Below are positions 45,177 through 54,272 of a DNA stretch of 64,000 nt, piece by piece. Both the position numbers and the translations under genes were made by a program. Positions within the stretch are counted from its first letter, which is position 1, and the number at the start of each line of letters is the position of its first letter. The stretch comes from Nitrospiraceae bacterium. GTDB taxonomy: Bacteria; Nitrospirota; Nitrospiria; Nitrospirales; UBA8639. The notes below the pieces were generated by a model that saw nothing but the letters and a program-made list of their open reading frames with translations, was not told where the DNA came from and made no database searches. The stretch covers positions 1 to 64,000 of the forward strand of contig JACKFF010000001.1 of NCBI GenBank assembly GCA_020632595.1, in the 5' to 3' direction.

Positions 45177-46118
45177 CGCTCTTCTCCTTAAATGGCAATC
45201 TTCTCAAAGAATCTCAAGACACAGAGCGCACAAGACACGCCCCGAAGACACAGATACGGCGCCAACGATTTCAGTGTGTCATGGCCAAGAGTGGCCTTAG
45301 ACCATCTTCATGAAATTGGCATGAATGTCAGGGAGGGCGTGCATCTCGCAATGACGAGGGGAGCGGACGCTGATCCGTAACAGGGAGGGGGAGCCTACCG
45401 CATGATCGAACCTTCTGGCAATGCTTAACGAGCCTTTAACACCTCTAGCCCTTCTACGGGATGGAGGGCGGGCAAAATTCCAAGGGACCTTGGCCTCCTG
45501 CAGATGATGGGTTTACAATCCTTTCCTCACGTTCGAAAGACATCTCAGTCCTTCTGCGGAATGTCAATTGGGATTGCGATCCTCAGGATCGCTCAATTTT
45601 TAAGGCAGCGCGTCATTATTCGATTGCAAATTGTCGACATTTTGGGTATGTCTATCCATTCTGAAGTGGTCCCTGTTTGGCAAAATTCTCACTTATTCAG
45701 CGATATGCACGAAAGACAAAGGCAGAAATTGGTACAGATCAGGTAATTCCCCTACGGTGGCCTTTATGCGTATGGCCACATGCCGGCAAAGAGCGTGGCA
45801 TGGACCCGGTGTTTCCAGGTCCATGCCATCAACAGGTAAATCCCTAAGAGAGGGAAAACCGCTACGCTCTCCATGTGCATTCCACAATCATCAAGTGCAA
45901 TTTTCTCAATGGTTCACAGAGGAATGGCGAACAAGAAACCTTCCGGTACACCTTTGTCACTTGTGTATCGGTCGCCTATTTCTCAATAAGGGGGATTTCG
46001 GAGTTCAGGCTTCGGTAATGCCCGACAACAGATCAGGAAAGATCTCAGGGAAGGACTCGAACAGCATGAGACACCACCCTGTCACAACAAATGTCTTATT
46101 GAAGAAAGGAAGTTCTCT
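45177..46118. other. Long spacer without a supported gene
   Basis: About 940 bases. Several open frames lack ribosome sites and domains. I see no repeat family member or terminator. Confidence 0.4.
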
Positions 46119-46343
46119 ATGGCCTGCAAGCGATGTGGTGGACTGATTGTGAAAGAGTCCGTTTATGATAGAGAGGGCAGCAGTCAATTAGTCCTCATGG
46201 ACCGTTGCCTCCAATGCGGAAATATTGAGGATCCCGTTAGCGCGAGAAATCGCTCGCAATCCCCCGTTTCTCCATCCCAAAAGGGCAAAGCCCGTCGAAT
46301 CCCTGAGCATCCCAGGACTCCACTGGAGATGGCCGAGGGATAA
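46119..46343 (+). CDS. Small zinc-ribbon-like protein
   Basis: 74 residues with two CxxC pairs (MACKRCGGLIVKES and DRCLQCGNIEDP) forming a probable zinc ribbon, and a basic, disordered tail. AAAGGAAG lies 6 bases before the ATG. It ends two bases before the start of the SF2 helicase, which implies cotranscription. Short CxxC proteins of this type are common in Nitrospira-like genomes, in my judgement, and their function is unknown. Confidence 0.75.
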   Translation: MACKRCGGLIVKESVYDREGSSQLVLMDRCLQCGNIEDPVSARNRSQSPVSPSQKGKARRIPEHPRTPLEMAEG

Positions 46344-46345
46344 GT

Positions 46346-47953
46346 ATGGAGCTACGGCGGCACCAGAAGGAATTAGCGGACATCTGCGACCAAATTCTAG
46401 GCGGGCGAGGCCTGACAGACATTGTCTGTGCGGTTACACCCGGTGGCGGCAAAAGCCTGCTGCCTCAGATACTGGCCTCCCGCTTGATTCCAGCCATTGC
46501 CGACGCCCTGTGCTGGATTGTCCCACGCAGTGTCTTACAGGATCAGGGTGCGCGAGGCTTCCAGGATCCCAGCCACCGGGCTCTTCTAGGCCACCGGCTG
46601 GAAGCCATGATGACCACCAATCAGGAACATCCAACAAGAGGATGTGCGGCCTATGTCACAACCTATCAGGCCCTGGCCGCCGATACCCGCAAGATCAACG
46701 CCAAAGAATTTCGCCGCAAGCGGTATATCCTTGTTCTGGATGAACCGCATCATCTCGAAGAGGGTGGACTGTGGCATGAGGCCATTCAGCCACTCTATGA
46801 CCGGGCGGTTCTGCGTGTGTTGATGAGTGGGACCTTCGAACGTGGTGAAGGCACACCGATAGCCTTTCTGCCCTATTCAACCTCCGACCGGGGAAACCGG
46901 CTTGACTGGGACAGCACGGAATCCCGGGCCGTCATCCACTACACCTTAGCCGATGCTCTGCGCGAACATGCCTGCATTGATTTGACCGTCCATTACGCGA
47001 ACTGTCAGGCAACCTGGTTGGACGCTCAGGGAACCGAGCACCATGTCGAAAGCCTGGCACATGCGGGGAAACAGACGGCGGCGGCACTCCTGACGGCGCT
47101 GAAGACGGAAGCAGCACTGGAACTCTTGAGCACGGGCGTGAAGGATTGGCAGGTACATCGCACCACCCATTCCCGATCGAAGTTGTTGGTAGTGGCCGCA
47201 AACATTGAGCAGGCGCAAAAGTATACGGCCTGGCTCCAGGAACGGGGCGTGCCGGCCAAAATTGCCACGAGTGAGGATTCCACGGCAGCCTATCAAGCCA
47301 TCAAAGCGTTTAAACGACAGGGTAGCGGAGCCGTGGACTGCCTGATTACGGTGGCCATGGCCTATGAAGGCCTGGATGTGCCGGCCATTACCCATCTTAT
47401 CTGCTTGACCCATATCAGGACCAAGCCATGGATCGAACAGGTCGTTCATCGAGCCACACGCATGGATCCGCTGGCGGGACCTTATGCCGAGCAACGGGCC
47501 TATATTTACGCTCCGGACGACCGGCCATTCCGGGAATGTCTGGGATACATTCTGTCCCAACGCACAACCGCAATCGCCAACAGTCCTTCATCAACACAGA
47601 TCCTCGGAGAAGGGGCATACCCCGATGCACAGGGCCTCCTCCCGACGGATCGGGCGGAATCAAGCATCCAACCCCTGCGGTCCGGCGTCCTTGAAATGCG
47701 CAATCAAGGGTTATGGGCGAACCTGGCGACACAGGGCCAAACAGAAATCCCCCAGGAGACCCCAAAAGAACGATTAGATCGATTGCGAAAAACAATCGAA
47801 CAGCATGTCCGCGCGCACGAGCAATCACGGAAACTGTCACATGGTACGGTCAATCGGGCGGTCTATTCGAAATTTCGGAAATCCCGCGCCGCCATGACCG
47901 AATCTGAACTCCATAAAGTCATGCAATGGGTCCATAAGATCTATCCGCTCTGA
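46346..47953 (+). CDS. DEAD/DEAH-type SF2 helicase
   Basis: 535 residues. Walker A TPGGGKS (about residue 31), a VPRSVLQDQ motif Ia, YVTTYQAL, Walker B LDEPHHLEEGG and motif III MSGTFERGEG form the first RecA domain. The second has LLVVAANIEQAQKYTAWL, VDCLITVAMAYEGLDVPAITHLICL and EQVVHRATRMDP (motif VI). It resembles type III-restriction/UvrB-like helicases often carried by mobile or defence loci. No nuclease domain is seen. The tail is basic. It starts 2 bases after the zinc-ribbon gene. Confidence 0.85.
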   Translation: MELRRHQKELADICDQILGGRGLTDIVCAVTPGGGKSLLPQILASRLIPAIADALCWIVPRSVLQDQGARGFQDPSHRALLGHRLEAMMTTNQEHPTRGCAAYVTTYQALAADTRKINAKEFRRKRYILVLDEPHHLEEGGLWHEAIQPLYDRAVLRVLMSGTFERGEGTPIAFLPYSTSDRGNRLDWDSTESRAVIHYTLADALREHACIDLTVHYANCQATWLDAQGTEHHVESLAHAGKQTAAALLTALKTEAALELLSTGVKDWQVHRTTHSRSKLLVVAANIEQAQKYTAWLQERGVPAKIATSEDSTAAYQAIKAFKRQGSGAVDCLITVAMAYEGLDVPAITHLICLTHIRTKPWIEQVVHRATRMDPLAGPYAEQRAYIYAPDDRPFRECLGYILSQRTTAIANSPSSTQILGEGAYPDAQGLLPTDRAESSIQPLRSGVLEMRNQGLWANLATQGQTEIPQETPKERLDRLRKTIEQHVRAHEQSRKLSHGTVNRAVYSKFRKSRAAMTESELHKVMQWVHKIYPL

Positions 47954-47982
47954 GGTCATTTTTACCAGGAAACCTTTTTCAC

Positions 47983-48840
47983 ATGTCCATACAATGGTTT
48001 CCCGGCCACATGAATGTCGCGCGCAAGGAAGCGGCCAAAGCGATGGAAGCCATCGATGTCCTGGTCGAAATACTGGATGCGCGCATGCCGAACGCCAGCA
48101 GCAACCCGTTGATCACCGAACTACGGCTGCACCGCCAGCGACCCTGTTTGAAGGTGCTCAACAAAAGCGATCTCGCCGACCCCGCCGTCACTCAAGCCTG
48201 GTTGACCGAATTCAACCGGGAACCTGACGTCAACGCCGTCGCCCTCTCCTGTCACCAGGCCGGCCAAGCCGCCAAAGTGCCCGGTCTCTGCCAGCTCCTC
48301 GCCCCGCATCGTCACAGCGCCAGCAAGCCGCTTCGCATGCTGATCATGGGCATCCCCAACGTCGGAAAATCCACACTCATGAATAGCCTGCTCAAACGCC
48401 GCCTCGCTAAAGTCGGCAACGAACCCGCCGTGACGAAAGTCCAGCAACGCCACACCCTGAACGACCACATGACGCTCATCGACTCACCCGGCCTCCTGTG
48501 GCCAAAAATCGAAGACCCCCTGGTGGGCCTCATGCTCGCAACCATCCACGCGGTCACCGCCAAGGTGATGGTCGAGGAAGAAATCGCCGAGTTTCTTGTC
48601 TCCATCCTTCTCGCGCGCTACCCTACCCTGCTGACCAAACGCTACGGTTTCCTCACAGACGGACTGGATAGCACGGGCGTGCTCGAGGCCATCGCCACAA
48701 AACGCGGATGTCTGCGGAAAGGAAAGGGCGGAGAATTGGATCGGGAAAAAGCGGCGAAAATTCTCTTGACGGAATTCCGCAATGGCACGCTGGGCCGGAT
48801 TAGCCTGGAGACGCCGGAAATTCGAGAACCTCGCCTCTAA
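47983..48840 (+). CDS. ylqF: RbgA/YlqF-like ribosome-assembly GTPase
   Basis: 285 residues with circularly permuted G motifs: G4 NKSD first (about 63), then G1 GIPNVGKST (about 122), and G3 DSPG (about 166). The N-terminal QWFPGHMNVARKEA is the YlqF signature. The family helps to mature the large ribosomal subunit. A C-terminal helical domain follows. AGGAAA lies upstream. It follows the SF2 helicase by 29 bases. Confidence 0.92.
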   Translation: MSIQWFPGHMNVARKEAAKAMEAIDVLVEILDARMPNASSNPLITELRLHRQRPCLKVLNKSDLADPAVTQAWLTEFNREPDVNAVALSCHQAGQAAKVPGLCQLLAPHRHSASKPLRMLIMGIPNVGKSTLMNSLLKRRLAKVGNEPAVTKVQQRHTLNDHMTLIDSPGLLWPKIEDPLVGLMLATIHAVTAKVMVEEEIAEFLVSILLARYPTLLTKRYGFLTDGLDSTGVLEAIATKRGCLRKGKGGELDREKAAKILLTEFRNGTLGRISLETPEIREPRL

Positions 48841-49067
48841 GGTCAAACTGCCTTAACGGCTTTTCTGCAGACAAATAATATGACTGAGTCGCAAGAGGGA
48901 TCAACCTGGCCCCAGATCCTTTGCCATGCCTGCCTTGAGTCCTTCGGCTTTTCCTCAGGATAAACTCCGTCGGATGAGGCTCGGGATGGAATCAAAGATT
49001 ACTTTACTGAGAAATCGGCCTCTCATGAGCTCAATACTGGAAAACTGACCTTTTCAGCATCCTCTAG

Positions 49068-49300
49068 GGAGTGTTGAATAATAATTTCCAAGGGCATATG
49101 ACCCCCAGGCACGTTGCATATTTGAGGCCTCGGGGCGGTTCAAAAAAGCATGCCCTGAGTCTTCCCGAAGGGTTCATCCAGTCCTGCCCTGAGTCATGTC
49201 GAAGGGAAGGCCGCAGTCATTTTTTCGCGCAGAGCGTACGTCCAGTACGTGAGCACGGAAAAATGGCGAGAACGCCGCTGGCGGCTTTTTTCAACAGCCC
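49068..49300. repeat. MITE-like element, family 1, copy 3, with target duplication
   Basis: It starts GGAGTGTTGAATAA and ends TTCAACAGCCC. CTCTAG is duplicated at both flanks (49062-49067 and 49302-49307). The interior carries the shared core (GTTCAAAAAAGCATGCCCTG, GAGTCATGTCGAAGG, GAGCGTAC, AGTACGTGAGCACGG, GAGAACGCCGCTGGCGGC) with an extra internal repeat of the CCCTGAGTC block. The right duplication covers the stop codon of the zinc-finger gene at 49304. Confidence 0.85.
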
Positions 49301-49303
49301 CCT

Positions 49304-49471
49304 CTAGGTTTCTTCGTTGCCTTCCAGGCATTTGATACATTCATCCATTTGCGGGTCACCATGGAGCCGGCAAAAATGCCGCGAGCATTGTATACACACC
49401 AAATAACTTAGACTTTCCGACCCTGCTTCCTTACATAAATAGCAGGGCTTTTCCCGTTTCGCATTGGGCAT
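49304..49471 (-). CDS. 55-residue zinc-finger protein, paralogue 2
   Basis: It starts MPNAKREKPCYLCKEAGSES, continues LSYLVCIQCSRHFCRLHGDP, and ends ECIKCLEGNEET. All eight Cys/His ligands align with paralogue 1 at 45009-45176, while linkers differ. AGGAGG lies 7 bases before ATG 49471. The MITE at 49068-49300 was inserted at its stop codon; the target duplication kept the stop intact. Confidence 0.78.
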   Translation of the reverse strand: MPNAKREKPCYLCKEAGSESLSYLVCIQCSRHFCRLHGDPQMDECIKCLEGNEET

Positions 49472-49793
49472 ATCTTTCCTCCTGCAATGGGATGGGGTGA
49501 GCATATCTCTGGATACCCGAGATACCCGCAACTCTACAGAGAGGACCGGCATTCCACCAAAGATCAGTGCGAGTCACAACCAAGAGAAAATATGGAAGAC
49601 ATTGCTGAATGCGCGTTCGGAGGGAAATAGCATCACGGTAGGATTGGACAGACCGCAGTCTCATCAAGCCAAAGACAGATTGTCTGTGACTAAGTGGTCT
49701 CCTGTGACCTTCATGGAAATCGCTATTCAACATGATCGTCCCAGGCGAAATCCGAGGGAAAATCTGTACAGGATTCCAGCCGAACCCCTCACG
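49472..49793. other. Spacer
   Basis: About 320 bases between minus-strand genes. No gene, repeat or hairpin is recognised. Confidence 0.4.
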
Positions 49794-50153
49794 CTAACTT
49801 TCCATCATCTCCAAGCGGGTATCAAACTCATGGCCGCAGGACACACACCGGATACAATCGGATTCAACCACCGGTTCATCATCCCGGATCCCCATGCCAC
49901 CACAATCCGGACATCGTGCCAAATGCAACACTTCGTCCTTGAGGTTTTCATAACGGGTGCCACGTAAGCAAAAAATCGGTTGACCATCGAGCAACCACGG
50001 TTGACAATCTTTATTGACCACAGGGAGCACAAGATAATGATGAGCAGCATAATCCTGGATCGACTCATGGGTAGGAAACCCATCCTTAATCAAATTCCCT
50101 GTTTTCGCATCATAGATCCCACAGTCTTTTACGACAGCTTTCGTTGGCCCCAT
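49794..50153 (-). CDS. Zinc-ribbon protein of unknown function
   Basis: 119 residues from ATG 50153, with AAGGAGG 7 bases upstream. The N-terminal region (KAVVKDCGIYDAKTGNLIKD) leads to a middle with HYLVLPVVNKDCQPWLLDGQ and a C-terminal zinc ribbon, CPDCGG...CIRCVSCGHEF. It is cytoplasmic. I do not recognise the family. Confidence 0.7.
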   Translation of the reverse strand: MGPTKAVVKDCGIYDAKTGNLIKDGFPTHESIQDYAAHHYLVLPVVNKDCQPWLLDGQPIFCLRGTRYENLKDEVLHLARCPDCGGMGIRDDEPVVESDCIRCVSCGHEFDTRLEMMES

Positions 50154-50218
50154 AAGATACCTCCTTCCGGCAGGATGAATTTGTTCGTCAACGGTGATCC
50201 CCGACAATTATGCTCTAG

Positions 50219-50365
50219 CAAGATGCTGAAAAAGTCCGCCAACGGCGTTCTCGCCCCTTGGCCGTGCTCACAGACTTCTCTGTATGCTCCGCCCGCCCAA
50301 GCGGCTGCGGCCTTCCCTTCGACCTGACTCAAAGCAGGACTGGACGGGCCTTTTTGAACATCCTG
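50219..50365 (-). repeat. MITE-like element, family 1, copy 4, inverted
   Basis: On the plus strand it begins CAAGATGCTGAAAAAG and ends CTTTTTGAACATCCTG, which are imperfect inverted repeats. Read on the minus strand, the interior has GAGTCAGGTCGAAGGGAAGG, CCGCAGCCGC, GTGAGCACGG and GAGAACGCCGTTGGCGGAC, the same core in opposite orientation to copies 2 and 3. The rest of the 50154-50603 gap shows no gene. Confidence 0.75.
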
Positions 50366-50603
50366 ATTCCCCTCATGGAAGATCGTAAATTTTTGGTTCC
50401 TGATAGGTTCTCAGAAAAGTTTTGAATCTTTCAACAGCCTGTTAAAGATCCGATGAAAGATTATGAGGGGAAAAGGCCTAGCTGCACAACCACAAGCATG
50501 CCATGAAACGGAAAGGAAATTGAAGGCAATCCAGGCCTCGCCCCTTGGAGATCAGAACAATCACGCATTGCCCGGCTCGATGGCAAATGAGGGCAAGGGG
50601 AGG

Positions 50604-50927
50604 TCACCCTCGCTTCTTCTTTTTGGGTATGCCCCACGTTTCGGTCAGGACCGATTTCCACTCATCGCGGGATACCGCCGGCATCGTCTTAATGCGAATA
50701 TGCCCCATTGAGGCATTCAGCACAGCGGCCTTCATGGCCGCGCGATTATTGGGAAACTCTAAAATGGCCACCACATCATATTCCCCTAGGCAATAAAAGG
50801 CATGCAGCATTTTCCCTCCCAGGGATTCGACATTTTTCTTTACCATGTCCGACCGCTGCACACCCTTAGCCTTCATGGTCATCAGCCCGTCATGGGTGAA
50901 ATTCACTAAACTCACATAGATCGGCAT
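50604..50927 (-). CDS. GYD-domain protein
   Basis: 107 residues. MPIYVSLVNFTHDGLMTMKA, then the conserved LGGKMLHAFYCLGEYDVVAILEFP with the GEYD/GYD motif, then a second half and a basic tail (KKKKRG). GYD proteins are small dimeric alpha/beta (ferredoxin-like) proteins of unknown function. GGGGAGGTAC lies before the start. It is a single-gene unit. Confidence 0.85.
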   Translation of the reverse strand: MPIYVSLVNFTHDGLMTMKAKGVQRSDMVKKNVESLGGKMLHAFYCLGEYDVVAILEFPNNRAAMKAAVLNASMGHIRIKTMPAVSRDEWKSVLTETWGIPKKKKRG

Positions 50928-51125
50928 AATGTACCTCCCCTGGAAAAAGTGAATAATGATGAAGATGTTCGGCTTCGTGTCGAGATAGACTTATCCTAAT
51001 GAAAAGAGGCAATAAAAAATAGTCCTTTCCTGATACCTGGCAATGACCACGCGCGACTTTTGGGCAAAGGATGTCATCGTGTGGGAAAACCCGCATTGAA
51101 TCCGAAAGGGTTCAATCCTTAAACA

Positions 51126-51497
51126 TCATGGGGCAGGAGAAAGCTCCTCAATGGCATCCATCTTCTCGGGATAAAAGGCCACGTAATCTCGAATGTCAGC
51201 CACGGAGGCGAAGGGCGTCTCATACGTCCAGACGGCATTCTCGGCTGTTTTACCCTCCACGCTCACGCTGAAATACGACGCGTCCCCTTTAAAAGGGCAG
51301 TGCGTGGAATGGGTCGTGGGACGAAGGTAGGACATCGTTACATCTTCACGCGGAATATATTGAGCCGGTGGCACAGGCCCCTCCCGCAATGTCAGGGCTC
51401 GCCTGGTGTCCGCAATGACGGTTCCGTTAAACGTCACCTTGACCCGATTCGGATTGGGCGTAATGGTAATGGCATGAGGATGGCTTTGCGCAGTCAT
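51126..51497 (-). CDS. DUF427-domain protein
   Basis: 123 residues from ATG 51497. The core VKVTFNGTVIADTRRALTLR, PPAQYIPREDVTMSYLRPT and THCPFKGDASYFSV, followed by YETPFASVADIRDYVAFYPEKMD, is the DUF427 signature with its conserved Y-x-P-x-x-D and C-P-x-K-G. The fold is beta-rich and the function unknown. AAAGGA precedes the start. It follows the alpha/beta hydrolase gene on the same strand. Confidence 0.88.
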   Translation of the reverse strand: MTAQSHPHAITITPNPNRVKVTFNGTVIADTRRALTLREGPVPPAQYIPREDVTMSYLRPTTHSTHCPFKGDASYFSVSVEGKTAENAVWTYETPFASVADIRDYVAFYPEKMDAIEELSPAP

Positions 51498-51600
51498 GGC
51501 GATCATTCCTTTCCTGGGTTTAAAAATTCCGCCAGAGGCCACAGCGATGAAAAATGGTGGCAGACAACCTCTGATGTTCAAAAAAGCATGATCCGGCTTC

Positions 51601-52359
51601 CTACTGAAGCTGTTGAGCAACATCCAGGAATGTCTGAAGATTAGCAGGGCTGCTAAACCGATGATCCCCGGTCTTCAAAAGCAGTTCGATAGGATATTGA
51701 GGATCTTGTGTGAGCAGGTGTTCGGTAAATTCCCAGCTTCCTTTTGGAAGGATGACCACGTCCTGAAGTCCATGCACAATGCGTGTGGGCACCCTCTTGG
51801 GCGAATCCAATCGCCTGGCCCATAAGGTCTCGCTTTCTTCCACCCATTTCCATGAGAGCGGAAAGTCTTTATGCAAGGCGTCATCGTCCCAGGGCATCCA
51901 TCCGGTCTCCTGCCACCGTTGGCGTCGTTCAGGAGCAATATCCTGCGCGCGTTTTCCCAGCATATTAAACGCCGGAGCCAGGAGGACCAATTGTTGCACG
52001 TGAGGAAATTCCTGTCCAAGGAGCCATGCCAGCCAGCCACCTAACGATGATCCAATAATGGTCACAGGCAGACCATCGGCCAGCATCTTCGTCACGCATC
52101 GCGCATCCGCAAGCCAATCGAACAACGTATAGTCCGCGAACACGCCCTCTGATTCGCCATTACCCCGAAAATCAAAACAGCAAAATCCCCATCCTCGCTC
52201 CTTACACAAATCGGCCAGAGCCTTGCTTTTATTGCCCCACCGCTTGGAAAGAAAACCGGTCACAAAAAGTAATTGTCGTTCTTGCCCGGAAAGGCGGTCA
52301 CCGACAATGCGTTTAGAATCCGCTCCGGGTATTTCAAATCTGGTCGATTGATTCATCAT
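51601..52359 (-). CDS. Alpha/beta hydrolase
   Basis: 252 residues. GFLSKRWGNKSKALADLCKE near the start and FDFRGNGESEG lead to the nucleophile elbow IIGSSLGGWLAWLL (catalytic Ser). A late Asp in HGLQDVVI and His in TGDHRFSSPANL complete the triad. It resembles ABHD10-like serine hydrolases and probably cleaves small esters or thioesters in the cytoplasm. The substrate is unknown. The DUF427 start lies about 100 bases downstream of its stop. Confidence 0.88.
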   Translation of the reverse strand: MMNQSTRFEIPGADSKRIVGDRLSGQERQLLFVTGFLSKRWGNKSKALADLCKERGWGFCCFDFRGNGESEGVFADYTLFDWLADARCVTKMLADGLPVTIIGSSLGGWLAWLLGQEFPHVQQLVLLAPAFNMLGKRAQDIAPERRQRWQETGWMPWDDDALHKDFPLSWKWVEESETLWARRLDSPKRVPTRIVHGLQDVVILPKGSWEFTEHLLTQDPQYPIELLLKTGDHRFSSPANLQTFLDVAQQLQ

Positions 52360-52443
52360 GTTCCCTGTGCTGTCGGGTGAATAAGAAATTAACGTGTTCG
52401 TGAAGAACGTGAACGGAAAGATCCACAGAAGGAGTGGGAACCA

Positions 52444-53442
52444 TCATCGTGCAGGTGTGCAGCGAGGAGGCTCACTGCAAGTGAAGGGAGAAGTGCCATT
52501 CCAGTGCGGAACCACCGGAGTGATTCCCAAAGCGCACGCCCCTTCCATGGCCTGTCCGACATGATCAACCAATACAAAGTCCACCCCTCGGGCGAACAGA
52601 TCCCCCAGGTCTTGTCTGAGCTCGCTCTCGTCTTCATCCCCGAGCCATGAATAGTTCACACGGATTCCTGCCTGCTTCAGTGGATCCATGGTCTCAACGC
52701 CGGGTCGCCCGCGAAGAAAGGACAGCTGGATGAACTCGTCACAGGAATTAATGGTGGTGTCAACGTACTGGGAGCGAAAGATCTCCCGGCTCATGTTGGC
52801 GACCCAGCTCTCTTCTTCGACCTCCCCTGCCACACGGCGCACGGCCGGATCGGTATCGTCACGCGCGCCGAAGATAACCTGGTCGAAGCGTTGAGCTTTG
52901 GCGACCATCTCGGCAACGAGCCTTCCAACCAGGGGATTGTTCTCTTTGATATCCACATTGATCCAGATATTGTGCGGCATAACGGCAAGAGTCTCTTCGA
53001 ATGTGGGAATACGCTGTATTGCCACCTCGCCTGCACATGGCTCGAGCTGCAGGTTCCGGACTTCGGCGAGAGTCGACTCGGAAATGCGCAGCGTTCGGCC
53101 CTGCTCGTCTGTCACGCGATCATCATGTGAAACAACAAGCACGGCATCCGCAGTGGATCGCACATCCAGTTCAATCTGATGAACGCCAAGGCAGATTGCC
53201 CGCTGAAAGGCACCGTTCGTGTTCACCGGACATCCCGACTGCCCCCCGCGGTGCGCGGAGATGCCTCGCTCAGGAAGGTCGGCCGTCTCCAAATGAGAAG
53301 CCTGACAGAAACCCGGAGCCACTCCGGACGGCGACGAAGTACATCCCAGGCAGAGTGTCATGCCGGCGAGTGCGGCTCCGTAGAATCGCCACGTGGCTTG
53401 CGGGGACTTCGTGCGTGGCCAGTAGTATGTCATCACACACAT
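52444..53442 (-). CDS. Glycerophosphodiester phosphodiesterase, lipoprotein
   Basis: 332 residues with a lipoprotein signal (GAALAGMTLCLGC). The GDPD core has the catalytic His in ISAHRGGQSG, the metal ligands in IELDVRSTADAVLVVSHDDRV (E-x-D and H-D-D) and WINVDIKEN. Near the end come VNYSWLGDEDESE and FVLVDHV. It hydrolyses glycerophosphodiesters to glycerol-3-phosphate and an alcohol in the envelope. The gene is more GC-rich than its neighbours, which may point to transfer. Confidence 0.88.
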   Translation of the reverse strand: MCVMTYYWPRTKSPQATWRFYGAALAGMTLCLGCTSSPSGVAPGFCQASHLETADLPERGISAHRGGQSGCPVNTNGAFQRAICLGVHQIELDVRSTADAVLVVSHDDRVTDEQGRTLRISESTLAEVRNLQLEPCAGEVAIQRIPTFEETLAVMPHNIWINVDIKENNPLVGRLVAEMVAKAQRFDQVIFGARDDTDPAVRRVAGEVEEESWVANMSREIFRSQYVDTTINSCDEFIQLSFLRGRPGVETMDPLKQAGIRVNYSWLGDEDESELRQDLGDLFARGVDFVLVDHVGQAMEGACALGITPVVPHWNGTSPFTCSEPPRCTPAR

Positions 53443-53482
53443 CGGGACAGCCGATCATTTTCAGGAGATCTGTTGAGAGAGG

Positions 53483-54028
53483 TCACGGTGGCTCCAGCAT
53501 GAGTTCAGGTACTCCACCCATCGTCGTCACCAGCAACGCGAGCAGGATGGCCTGAATAATCCAGCCGATAAGACACACCCCAATGGCCCGGTAGGTGCTC
53601 TGAAAATCCAAGGCTTGGCGCACCGCAATGACCATAGCCACGAGCATCCATACACCGGCCAAAAGATTCACAAACCCGCTCAGAGCCGGGATAATACCGA
53701 ACACTCGAATGAGGCCAGGGGCGCTGGAAAAGCCGATCGTCCGTAAGAGTTCACCATGATCCGCGTGGGTTTGCGGTTCAGGAAGCAGTTTGGTGCCAAT
53801 AAGGTAGGTCATGAGCGCCCAGACATACCATCCGAGCAGGGACCCGACTGTTCCAATAACCAGCCCCATCAAACCGGCCTCCTGCATAAACCCGATTCCA
53901 CCGGCCAGGCTGGATAACAGCACGACGCCCATCGCCTGCCCCATTGAACGCCTATCCGCTTCCACCTCTTCATAAAGGTGAACATCGAGTTTAGCCGCGC
54001 GTATCATCCGGTCAACAAACAGACTCAT
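53483..54028 (-). CDS. YIP1-family membrane protein
   Basis: 181 residues from ATG 54028, with AAAGGAG 9 bases upstream. About five hydrophobic helices (for example MGLVIGTVGSLLGWYVWALM and FVNLLAGVWMLVAMVIAVRQ) and the conserved FSSAPGLIRV and ALDFQSTYRAIGVCLIGWII fit bacterial Yip1 domain proteins. It is an inner-membrane protein of unknown role. Confidence 0.82.
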   Translation of the reverse strand: MSLFVDRMIRAAKLDVHLYEEVEADRRSMGQAMGVVLLSSLAGGIGFMQEAGLMGLVIGTVGSLLGWYVWALMTYLIGTKLLPEPQTHADHGELLRTIGFSSAPGLIRVFGIIPALSGFVNLLAGVWMLVAMVIAVRQALDFQSTYRAIGVCLIGWIIQAILLALLVTTMGGVPELMLEPP

Positions 54029-54272
54029 ATGATCTATCTCCTTTCCCTGAGGAGGGATGAATTCCATGACAATTGAACAGAATTGTGCCCGAGGAGGAAG
54101 ACCACAAGCAATTGTGGGGAAAAATTGTGTTTTCCACTTTGCTCAGAGGGTTCAGGGAAATTCGAGTCCCACTTCACTATCTGAACTTGCGCTTTTTGAA
54201 AATAGCGGGGAATAGGCTTTCTGATAAAAATCCTGAAGGAGAAATACCTGAAAGAAGGGAGGAAGAAATCAT

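Noticed and set aside
45631..46146. 171-codon plus-strand frame before the zinc-ribbon gene
   Set aside because: No domain, no ribosome site, and it overlaps the well-supported gene at 46119.
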